Origin: Hymenobacter sp. YIM 151500-1
GTDB lineage: Bacteria; Bacteroidota; Bacteroidia; Cytophagales; Hymenobacteraceae
Length of the DNA: 64,000 nt
NCBI RefSeq assembly: GCF_025979885.1
Contig: NZ_CP110139.1
Location: forward strand, 3,115,501 to 3,179,500
Direction: 5' to 3'
Shown here in pieces: positions 7,454 through 14,471 of the stretch. The translations under genes and the position numbers were made by a program. Under the pieces are notes generated by a model. The model ran no database searches and was not told the DNA's origin. It was given only the letters and a program-made list of their open reading frames with translations. How positions within the stretch are numbered: position 1 is the stretch's first letter; every line of letters begins with the position of its first letter.

Positions 7454-9661
7454 CTACTTCTTATACGGATTTACGCCCATGTTCTGGAAGGCAAACGACC
7501 ACACGTCGGCCCACTCCTGAATCTGGAGCTTAGTGCTTTTGCCGGCGCCGTGGCCCGCATTCACGTCGATGCGGATGAGCTGGGGGTGCGGGCCGGTGTT
7601 GGCGGCTTGCAGGGCGGCCGCAAACTTAAACGAGTGCGCGGGCACCACCCGGTCGTCGTGGTCGGCGGTGGTGATGAGCGTGGCCGGGTAGCTGGTGCCG
7701 GACTTCAGGTTGTGCAGGGGCGAGAATTTGTAGAGGTTCTCGAACTGCGCCTGGTTGTCGGAGGTGCCGTACTCGGGGGCCCAGTTCCAGCCGATGGTAA
7801 ACTTCTGGTAGCGCAGCATGTCCATCACGCCCACGGCCGGCAGGGCCACGGCGCACAGGTCGGGGCGCTGGGTCATGGTGGCGCCCACCAGCAAGCCACC
7901 GTTGGAGCCGCCCGCAATGGCCAGCTTTTCGGTGCTGGTGTAGCCCTGCACTTTCAGGTACTCGGCGGCGGCAATAAAGTCGTCGAACACGTTCTGCTTG
8001 TTGGGCGTCATGCCGGCCTGGTGCCAGGCCTCGCCGTACTCGCCCCCGCCCCGCAGGTTCGGAATGGCCAGGATGCCACCGTTTTCCAGCCACAACATGC
8101 GCGCCACGGAGAAGCTGGGCGTCAGGGAGATGTTGAACCCGCCGTAGGCGTAGAGGTAAGTCGGGTTCTGCCCGGTCAGCTGCAAGCCTTTCTTGTGGGT
8201 GATGAACATGGGCACCTTGGTGCCGTCCTTGCTCTTGTAAAACACCTGCGTCGTCACGTAGTCCTGCGGATTTACGTCCACTTTGGGCGCCCGGAACACG
8301 GTGCTGGTGTTGGTAGCCAGGTTGTACTTGTAGATGGTAGTGGGGTAGGTAAACGAAGTGAAGGCGTAGTACACGTCCTTCGAGTCGCGGCGGCCCCCGA
8401 AGCCGCTGGCCGTGCCAATGGCCGGCAGGGCCACGTCGTGCTTAAACTCACCCTTTTCGGTGTACACCTTGATGTTGGAGCTGGCGTCCTTCAGGTAGGA
8501 GGCCACCAGGTAGCCGCCCACGTGGTCCACGCCTTCCAGCTTCTGCTCGGTTTCGGGCAGCACTTCCTTCCAGTTGGCTTCCTGGGGCTTCTTGGGGTCG
8601 ATGAGCACCACGCGGTAGCGCGGGGCCTTATAGTTAGTGAGCACCAGCAGTTGCCCGCCCACGTTGCCCACCACCGAGTTGTTGTGCTCGTAGCTGCTGA
8701 TGAGGGGCGTAAACGTGGTAGCCTGCTTGGGGTCGGTCAGGTCGCGCACCGAGAGGCGGTTGCCGTCGGCCTTGCCATCGGTGAGGTAGAGCACCAGGAA
8801 ACGCTCATCCTCGGTAGTGCCCACGGTGCGGAAGCCCAAGGGCATCTTTTTGTCTTCGTACACCAGCTTGTCGGCGCTCTGGGGCTTACCCAGCTGGTGG
8901 TAGTACACCCTGTGAAACTCGTTTTTGCCCGACAGCTGGTTTTCGCCGGCCTTGGGCGCGTCGTAGCGGCTGTAGAAGAAGCCGTTCTTGTACCACGCCG
9001 CCCCCGACACCTTCACCCATTGCAGCTCATCGGGCAGGGGCTGGCGGGTTTGCAGGTCCATGACCTTCAGCTTCTGCCAGTCGGAGCCGCCGCCCGAGGT
9101 GGCGTAGGCCAGGTAGCGGTGGTCGTTGGAGAAATAAGTGCCGGCCAGCGCCGTAGTGCCATCGGCAGAAAACTTGTTGGGGTCGAGCAGCACGTTGGGC
9201 TGGCCTTCCGAGCCGTCGCTGCGCTGCACGTAGAGCACCGCCTGGTTTTGCAGGCCGTCGTTTTTGCTGAAGTAGAGGGCGTCGCCTTCCCGCTGCGGAA
9301 TGCCAAACCGCTCGTAGTTCCACATCTGCGTAAGCCGCTCCCGAATCTTGTCCCGGAACGGAATCTGCTCCAGGTAGCCAAACGCGACCTTGTTCTGGGC
9401 TTCTACCCAGGCTTTGGTGTCGGGCGAGTCGAGGTCTTCGAGCCAGCGGTAGGAGTCGGCCACGGCAGTGCCGAAGTAGTCGTCTTTGTGGTCGACTTTC
9501 TTGCTTTCAGGGTATTGCACAGCGAAACGAAAAGCGGGAGTAGTAGCGGCGCCGCCCGAGGCGGCCGTAGCCGAAGCCGCGGCCGTGGGCGTGCCCGGCT
9601 GCGACGACCGGCAGGCGGCCAGCGCCGCGAGGGCCAGAACAGGAAAGGTGAGGTTGCGCAT
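7454..9661 (-). CDS. Prolyl oligopeptidase (S9A family), lipoprotein
   Basis: 735 residues. Serine peptidase that cuts short peptides after proline. The N-terminus has a lipoprotein signal (LAALAACRSS), so it is membrane-anchored in the envelope. The seven-blade propeller follows, including YRWLEDLDSPDTKAW that opens the family. The catalytic triad is visible: Ser in AIAGGSNGGLLVGA (about 585), Asp in DHDDRVVPAHSFK (about 667) and His in NAGHGAGKS (about 703). Length and order fit prolyl endopeptidase closely. It is a single gene with a candidate promoter about 30 bases upstream and an inverted repeat right after the stop. Confidence 0.94.
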   Translation of the reverse strand: MRNLTFPVLALAALAACRSSQPGTPTAAASATAASGGAATTPAFRFAVQYPESKKVDHKDDYFGTAVADSYRWLEDLDSPDTKAWVEAQNKVAFGYLEQIPFRDKIRERLTQMWNYERFGIPQREGDALYFSKNDGLQNQAVLYVQRSDGSEGQPNVLLDPNKFSADGTTALAGTYFSNDHRYLAYATSGGGSDWQKLKVMDLQTRQPLPDELQWVKVSGAAWYKNGFFYSRYDAPKAGENQLSGKNEFHRVYYHQLGKPQSADKLVYEDKKMPLGFRTVGTTEDERFLVLYLTDGKADGNRLSVRDLTDPKQATTFTPLISSYEHNNSVVGNVGGQLLVLTNYKAPRYRVVLIDPKKPQEANWKEVLPETEQKLEGVDHVGGYLVASYLKDASSNIKVYTEKGEFKHDVALPAIGTASGFGGRRDSKDVYYAFTSFTYPTTIYKYNLATNTSTVFRAPKVDVNPQDYVTTQVFYKSKDGTKVPMFITHKKGLQLTGQNPTYLYAYGGFNISLTPSFSVARMLWLENGGILAIPNLRGGGEYGEAWHQAGMTPNKQNVFDDFIAAAEYLKVQGYTSTEKLAIAGGSNGGLLVGATMTQRPDLCAVALPAVGVMDMLRYQKFTIGWNWAPEYGTSDNQAQFENLYKFSPLHNLKSGTSYPATLITTADHDDRVVPAHSFKFAAALQAANTGPHPQLIRIDVNAGHGAGKSTKLQIQEWADVWSFAFQNMGVNPYKK

Positions 9662-9687
9662 AGATGGAACGGGTTGGGAGAAAGCGC

Positions 9688-9695
9688 CGAAGATA
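9688..9695 (-). promoter_or_regulatory. Candidate -7 box for the prolyl oligopeptidase gene
   Basis: Minus-strand TATCTTCG followed by GCGC, 27 bases before the ATG at 9661; same octamer as at two other genes in this window. No clear -33 TTG at ideal spacing. Confidence 0.35.
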
Positions 9696-9882
9696 AAGCA
9701 CAGATGTTGCAGATTAACCGGATTGCACAGATTATTCTTTGTTATGTGCTGTGGCGTGGGCGCCGGCCTGGCGCTCTGCGGCTACGCCTCTTTCGTAGCC
9801 ACCCACATCATTCTGCCCGGATGCGGCTTTGGTGGCGCCCTGCTCGTTGCGCAAGCCGCTCAGAACCCTACGCCCCGGTTTT

Positions 9883-10551
9883 CTACTGCATCCGCCCCAC
9901 TTTCGGAATCACCTGAATCAGGAAGCGTTTGTTGTCGCCCTCGCGGCGGCCCTGGTAGCGGCCAGTGCCGTAGAAGCCGCTGCCCCCGATAATCAGCTCA
10001 ATGCCGCGGTCCTGGCTGAAGTTGAGGCCGTTTTGCTTCCAGAGATTGAGTAGGTTGAGGGCGCGGCGGTAGCTGAGCTGGTAGGTGGCCTGCTCCTCCC
10101 GTTGGTTGCGCGGGTCGCCCGGCGGGTAACGCGCCGCCATGCCCTCCACGATAACGAGGTAGCGCACGGGCTGGTCAGTTTTGATGTTTTTGAGCACCGT
10201 GCGCAGGCGGCGGCCGGCTTGCAGCAGGGCCGGTTTGTAGGCGTCCTGGATTTCGTCGCGGCCCGACTTGAACTGCACCGGCACCAGCAGCTCGTGCCGC
10301 TCGTTGGCGGGGTCGTAGCGGAAGTATTTGCCCTCCAGCTGCTGCAAGGAGCGCCGAATCTTGGTAATCTGCTCCAGCTCGGCGGCTTTCACTTTCAGCT
10401 CGCCGTTGGCCTGCTTCAGCTCCCCTTCCCTATCCCGAAACAGCTTGAAGCTGTACACGAACAGTACCAGCATCACCACAAACAAGGACGTCATCAGGTC
10501 CACGTAGCTGGGCCAGAAGAAGTCGTTGGCTTGGCGATTTGCGTTCTGCAT
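9883..10551 (-). CDS. MotB/OmpA-like envelope protein (ZorB-like)
   Basis: 222 residues. A single N-terminal membrane helix, FFWPSYVDLMTSLFVVMLVL, carries Asp18 in the place of the proton-binding Asp of MotB and ZorB. A coiled-coil stretch follows (residues 40-75), then an OmpA-like peptidoglycan-binding domain: FKSGRDEIQDAYKPAL, VIVEGMAAR, YQLSYRRALNLLNLW and a closing NKRFLIQVIP. In that domain the usual GHTD motif has become GMAA, so cell-wall binding may be altered. It is the partner of the MotA-like protein encoded just upstream. The last gene of the 13-kb block; it has its own candidate promoter at 10657. Confidence 0.85.
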   Translation of the reverse strand: MQNANRQANDFFWPSYVDLMTSLFVVMLVLFVYSFKLFRDREGELKQANGELKVKAAELEQITKIRRSLQQLEGKYFRYDPANERHELLVPVQFKSGRDEIQDAYKPALLQAGRRLRTVLKNIKTDQPVRYLVIVEGMAARYPPGDPRNQREEQATYQLSYRRALNLLNLWKQNGLNFSQDRGIELIIGGSGFYGTGRYQGRREGDNKRFLIQVIPKVGRMQ

Positions 10552-10558
10552 AATTGAA

Positions 10559-10725
10559 TGTAACGCGAAGTTTCACTTCGCAACTCGCGTTGGGGATAAT
10601 TAGATTGGCACCTGCAAGGCACCCGCCTGCTACCTTTCCGAGTAGATGACTTGCGTCGAAGATACTTGGATAAATCTCCCAACAACGACGTTCTATTGCC
10701 TCGCGAAGTACAACTTCGCGTTACA
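10559..10725. repeat. REPIN-like palindromic element, TGTARCGCGAA family, copy 1
   Basis: The arms are TGTAACGCGAAGTTTCACTT at the left and its counterpart CGAAGTACAACTTCGCGTTACA at the right end (written here in parts). It starts directly at the TGA of the MotA-like gene on the minus strand and stops 7 bases before the ATG of the MotB-like gene, so it fills almost the whole gap. Other copies: 12193-12289, 20578-20708, 49609-49685, 51774-51870. Confidence 0.75.
10657..10685 (-). promoter_or_regulatory. Candidate promoter for the MotB/OmpA-like gene
   Basis: On the minus strand TTG, 18 bases, then TATCTTCG: good spacing for a Bacteroidota -33/-7 promoter. It lies inside the repeat element between the two motor genes, so the second gene could be transcribed on its own. 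Confidence 0.4.
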
Positions 10726-12189
10726 TCATAGTGGCTTCACGCCGCCAAACAACCTGTCCATAAACCGCTGAAACCGGTTCTTGGCCGTGGCCTTCACCAG
10801 CACTGTGTTTAGGTTCGACAGTTCCAAAAGCAGCTTGGCTTGAATTTGTGAGTCCAGCTCGATTTTGCGGAATAGCTCGCGCTGGGTGGCCGTGATGTCG
10901 CGGCTGAGGGCGTCTTGCTGGCTGGTGAGGTTTTGGAAGGGCTCCAGCTGTTTCAGCAGCCGCTCAAACACGTTGTCGGCGTTCAGCTTGTCGAAGTACT
11001 GCTGCCACTTCTCGTAAGCTAGCTGGGCCTGCCGCTCGTTGTAGGCGAGGCGCTGGCTCATAACTTCGGCCAGGCCCACGCCAGCTTGGTCGATGTGCTG
11101 CTCGGCGCGGTCCTTGAGGTTGCGTAGCTCCACCTGGTGCTTCTGGAAGAAGTCGAGCATGAGCTGCACCGAGTTGTTATTGCCGCCGATATACTGGCCC
11201 AAGTCGTTGATGCCCTTCTCGAAGCCGCGCAGCCGGTCCAGAATGCTGTTTACGGCTTCAGCCGAGTGGTAGCCGTTGGCCAGCATGTCGTTGAGCTTCT
11301 GCTGATAGCCCGTAAACGCCGCAAACAGCTCCGCCGACTCGCGCACCTTCTCAAATACGGCAATGTTGGCCGCCGCCATCTTGTCGTAGCCGATGGTATC
11401 GAGGCGTTCCAGGAAGTCGCTCTGCACCCGGATGTTCTGCGTTACCTTGTCCAGCAATGGGTTGAACAGCTCAATCTGCCCCACAAACTGCTGGTTGAAG
11501 GCGTCGAGCACCGACTTCAGGTTGGTGAGCGAGCTGGCCATGTCGGCGTGGAGCACGGGCAGCAGGCGGGCTTGCAGGAAGGTGTAGTACTGGTTCTGGA
11601 GCCGGTCGAGGTGGTGGCGGGCCTGGCGCACGAGGCCGTTGCCGAGCAGCGTGAGCAGCAACCCCACGAAAGAGCCCGTCATGGCAATCAGCACACCGGT
11701 GAGGAAAGGCGTCAGCGCGTCGTCGTCGCTGGACACGCCGTTGCGGGCAATGCCCACCAGACCCAGAATCACGCCCAGAAACGTGCCGAGCAGGCCCAGG
11801 TAGAGCGGCGTGGCTACGTTGGCCTGCACCTCGTTGTCGAGCACCTCGCTCTGGCGCTCCGAAATGTCTTTCAGGATGTTGAAGTCGGCCGCGGCACCTT
11901 TGTTGTGGCGCAAATAGTCGTTGGTGTCGCGCAGAATGTGCTCAAACTCCGGCGAAGCTCCCTGAGCCTTGATGAGGTTGGTGGCAAAGGCCTCGGGCGG
12001 GGCGTCGGCGGCGTAGTCGGGCAGGTCGCGGCCGTCGGGCAGCACGAGGCGGTGCTCTACGCGCAGCGCCTCACGGGCCGGGTAGAGCTGCGCCAGCCGC
12101 TGCGCCGCCGCCCGCGTTTGTAGAAACGTGCGCACCTGCAAGCCAACGACCACGGCCACAACAGCCAGTTCAAGAATGATTTCAAGCAT
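10726..12189 (-). CDS. MotA/ExbB-like proton channel with long helical tail (ZorA-like)
   Basis: 487 residues. One N-terminal membrane helix, a loop of about 100 residues, then the two conserved MotA/TolQ/ExbB helices: TPLYLGLLGTFLGVILGL (about 125-147) and LTGVLIAMTGSFVGLLLTLL (about 160-182), with the typical small residues and Thr lining. After these comes about 300 residues of helix and coiled coil reaching the C-terminus. MotA, TolQ and ExbB lack such a tail; ZorA of Zorya phage defence has one. It presumably forms a stator-like channel with the MotB-like protein. Zorya's ZorC/D/E partners are absent here, so a defence role is only a possibility. Confidence 0.85.
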   Translation of the reverse strand: MLEIILELAVVAVVVGLQVRTFLQTRAAAQRLAQLYPAREALRVEHRLVLPDGRDLPDYAADAPPEAFATNLIKAQGASPEFEHILRDTNDYLRHNKGAAADFNILKDISERQSEVLDNEVQANVATPLYLGLLGTFLGVILGLVGIARNGVSSDDDALTPFLTGVLIAMTGSFVGLLLTLLGNGLVRQARHHLDRLQNQYYTFLQARLLPVLHADMASSLTNLKSVLDAFNQQFVGQIELFNPLLDKVTQNIRVQSDFLERLDTIGYDKMAAANIAVFEKVRESAELFAAFTGYQQKLNDMLANGYHSAEAVNSILDRLRGFEKGINDLGQYIGGNNNSVQLMLDFFQKHQVELRNLKDRAEQHIDQAGVGLAEVMSQRLAYNERQAQLAYEKWQQYFDKLNADNVFERLLKQLEPFQNLTSQQDALSRDITATQRELFRKIELDSQIQAKLLLELSNLNTVLVKATAKNRFQRFMDRLFGGVKPL

Positions 12190-12192
12190 AGA

Positions 12193-12289
12193 TGTAGCGC
12201 GAACTAGGTAGTTCGCGTATCTCCGGGTCGTTAAGGTATTATTTCTTCTCTTGGCACGGCGATACGCGAACTACCTAGTTCGCGCTATA
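12193..12289. repeat. REPIN-like palindromic element, copy 2
   Basis: Near-perfect arms, TGTAGCGCGAACTAGGTAGT with TTCGCGTAT, and the inverse at 12263-12289. It fills the gap completely: three bases after it is the ATG of the MotA-like gene, and the TGA of the upstream gene touches its other end. The stem sequence differs from copy 1, but both arms of this copy agree with each other. Confidence 0.8.
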
Positions 12290-13750
12290 TCATTCAAACC
12301 GAATTCCCGCCTTCTGCTCGATCTGCCAGGTGCTGCCCACTTTGCGCAACACGCCTTCTTCCTCGGTCACGATGCGCGCCACGGCGCCAGTGGGCTGCTG
12401 GTAGCGGCAGGCTTCCCGCAGAGAATACTGGGCACTCTGGATGGCGTAGGCGTGCACAGCCGGATTTTGCGTGACGCTGAACGTAGCCAATTCCGGCCAC
12501 TGCGGGTCCAGGTGAATTTCGTAGATGCTGTCGTGCTGGGGCTCGTCGGCTAAGTCGTACTCGCTGAACGCGCCGTTGACGGGCACTTTTACATAGCGCG
12601 TACGGGGCTGAGGTTCGGGAGCTTCGTAACCGGCGAGCTGCACCGGCGGCACCAGCGCATCAAACTCATCGGCGGGAGCTGGGGCTGGCGGCGCAGGCTC
12701 AGCAGCCGGCGCAGCCACGGGTTCGGCAGTAGCGGCCGGCGCTGGGGTATAAGCAGCGGGCTGCGTGTAACTGGCTGGCGCCGTAACGGGCGCAACGGAA
12801 GCCGCCGGCACAACAGGCGGTGTAGGCTCCAGCCGGGAAACGGCCAAGGAAGCCGCGGCGGTCAGCTGCTCGCGTAGTTTCTCTACCTCTTCCCGCACCT
12901 GCTGTTGCACCAGCCGTTCCAGCTCCCGCTGCTGGGCCGCTGACAGTTTCTCCGCCGTTGCCCCAGCCACGGCCGAGCCGACCGGGGCGTTTTGCAGGGC
13001 CAGTATCTCGTCGCGCCGCTTGTCGATGCGGGCACTTAGCTCCCGCTGAAACGCCCCGATGCTGCGCCGCAGCAAGGCGTAGAGCACCAAGCTCAGCAAA
13101 GACAAAATCAGGGCCAGCGGCCCGAAAAACTTGTTCATCAGGCTTTCCCCCGCACTCCGGGTCGGCGGCACAGGACTGGCCACGCCGGCCTCGGCCGGGC
13201 CCGCGTCGCTGGGCGCGGCGGCGGTAGCTTCGTCCACCGGGGCTACTTCCTCGTCTGTTGCCGGGTCGGCAGTTGTTTCGGCGGCGGCCGTGTTCAGCTC
13301 GCCAATGGGCGTACCGTTGTCGACGTAGTTTTTGAGGGCAGTTTCGAGCACGGCCACGTTCTGCATGCGGGCCGGACTAGCGCGGCGGGCCGGGGAGGCT
13401 TTCAGGCGGTTGATGATTTCCGTGGTCAGCTTTTGCAAACGGGAGTTGTCGGAGCCCAGCCCCTTGTACATCACCCCGCGCCCCTCCAGCGGCTGATACA
13501 GCGCCGAGTACACCCGCTGGCTGTCGGGCTTGATGCTACTCTCAAACTCCTTCAGGCTGCCCCCGCAGCTCAGCCGGCTTTTCAGATTCGGCCGGCCCGT
13601 GTCCTCGTACACGAACTTCACCGTGGCGCACCAGATTTGCACCTTCTGCTCCTCCAGCGTCGGCTGGCCCAGGGGCGTTTGGGCGCGGGCGGTGGTGGCG
13701 AGGAGAAGCAGGCTCGGAAGCAGGACAGCAAAGCGGTGAGAAAGAGGCAT
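12290..13750 (-). CDS. Signal-anchored membrane protein with coiled coil and Pro/Ala linker
   Basis: 486 residues, family not recognised. In order: a signal peptide (LLLLATTARAQ); a periplasmic domain with two cysteines (WCATVKF and LSCGGSL) that could form a disulfide; a low-complexity acidic/Ala linker; one membrane helix near 208-230 (PLALILSLLSLVLYALL); a coiled coil rich in Glu/Gln/Arg (about 235-300); a long Pro/Ala/Val linker; and a C-terminal folded domain of about 110 residues with YEIHLDPQWPELATFSV and REACRYQQPTGAVARI. The last part should lie in the cytoplasm. It lies between the Hsp70-like and MotA-like genes and would link periplasm and cytoplasm in the proposed machine. Confidence 0.8.
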   Translation of the reverse strand: MPLSHRFAVLLPSLLLLATTARAQTPLGQPTLEEQKVQIWCATVKFVYEDTGRPNLKSRLSCGGSLKEFESSIKPDSQRVYSALYQPLEGRGVMYKGLGSDNSRLQKLTTEIINRLKASPARRASPARMQNVAVLETALKNYVDNGTPIGELNTAAAETTADPATDEEVAPVDEATAAAPSDAGPAEAGVASPVPPTRSAGESLMNKFFGPLALILSLLSLVLYALLRRSIGAFQRELSARIDKRRDEILALQNAPVGSAVAGATAEKLSAAQQRELERLVQQQVREEVEKLREQLTAAASLAVSRLEPTPPVVPAASVAPVTAPASYTQPAAYTPAPAATAEPVAAPAAEPAPPAPAPADEFDALVPPVQLAGYEAPEPQPRTRYVKVPVNGAFSEYDLADEPQHDSIYEIHLDPQWPELATFSVTQNPAVHAYAIQSAQYSLREACRYQQPTGAVARIVTEEEGVLRKVGSTWQIEQKAGIRFE

Positions 13751-13815
13751 AAGGGTTTAGCAGCAGGTGGTTCAAAACGCAGCCAGAGCCAGAGCTAGAG
13801 CTACAAACTAGATGG

Positions 13816-13857
13816 CTAGTTCCCCTCCTTAGAAAGGAGGGGCTAGGGGTGGTTGAC
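13816..13857. repeat. CCCCTCC/GGAGGGG repeat, copy 1, overlaps DUF559 3' end
   Basis: CTAGTTCCCCTCCTTAGAAA then the inverse GGAGGGG and GGGGTGGTTGAC. On the minus strand it supplies the last codons and the stop of the DUF559 gene. Further copies lie at 14298-14340, 14396-14438 and, degenerate, at 54524-54736. Confidence 0.75.
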
Positions 13858-14254
13858 AATCGGTGGGACGACCCAGCGATTCATTTGGCGAAAAGGCAGC
13901 TTCAATAGCAGCCAGCACACTCTCCGGATGACTCCAGAAATCTTTGTTTTCGAACCGCAATACTCGTAAGCCCTGAGCCTCTAAATAGCACGTACGGTCG
14001 ATATCCCGTGCATTACCAACCACATTATAATGCCCGGCTCCATCGAGTTCTATTACTAACTTTTCAGCTGGACAGTAAAAGTCTGCGATGTACGGCCCGA
14101 TGTTATGCTGCCGCCGAAACTTGCGGCCACTCAATTGGCTGCGCTGCAAATACGTCCACAACGAAGCTTCGGCAGCAGTAGTGTGGCTTCGTAGCTCACG
14201 GCGCAGCTGTTTTTTATGCAGCAGATTGTGTACTCTCTCCGGGTGGTCGGGCAT
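13829..14254 (-). CDS. DUF559 family Vsr-like endonuclease
   Basis: 141 residues. The PD-(D/E)xK nuclease fold of Vsr-like DUF559 proteins is visible: LRRELRSHTTAAEASLWTYL, KFRRQHNIGPYIADFYCP, then KLVIELDGAGHY with the catalytic Asp/Glu, and GLRVLRFENKDFW. Members are thought to nick DNA, but most are uncharacterised. Odd: the final residues CQPPLAPPF and the stop are encoded by an interspersed repeat, and an inverted pair of the same repeat lies about 45-185 bases upstream of the start. This looks like a nuclease gene travelling with, or helping to spread, that repeat. It interrupts the motor/cytoskeleton block, same strand. Confidence 0.85.
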   Translation of the reverse strand: MPDHPERVHNLLHKKQLRRELRSHTTAAEASLWTYLQRSQLSGRKFRRQHNIGPYIADFYCPAEKLVIELDGAGHYNVVGNARDIDRTCYLEAQGLRVLRFENKDFWSHPESVLAAIEAAFSPNESLGRPTDCQPPLAPPF

Positions 14255-14297
14255 ACGCGGTGTATTTTAGTCTATAACTAGAGTTAGAAAACTAAAG

Positions 14298-14438
14298 CTA
14301 GTTCCCCTCCTTGGCAAGGAGGGGCTAGGGGTGGTTGACCATTAATAGAACGACTGCTAGAGCTAGGAACTAGAACTAGATACCGTAACAACGGTGGTCA
14401 ACCACCCCTAGCCCCTCCTTGCCAAGGAGGGGAACTAG
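14298..14438. repeat. Inverted pair of the CCCCTCC/GGAGGGG repeat
   Basis: Two copies face each other: 14298-14340 (CTAGTTCCCCTCCTTGGCAA ...) and 14396-14438 (reverse). Low-complexity AACTAGAACTAGA-like DNA lies between them. The pair fills the gap between the start of the DUF559 gene and the end of the Hsp70-like gene. Confidence 0.75.
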
Positions 14439-14471
14439 CTTTAGTTTTAGCTTTAGCTGCGTTTCCCTTCC

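Noticed and set aside
7550..9916. Plus-strand open frame of 788 codons
   Set aside because: It runs antisense to the clear prolyl oligopeptidase gene and has no domain; high GC makes long antisense frames.
9883..14254. Complete Zorya defence system with DUF559 as the nuclease
   Set aside because: ZorC, ZorD and ZorE are missing, and the DUF559 gene is tied to dispersed repeats, so it is likely a passenger.
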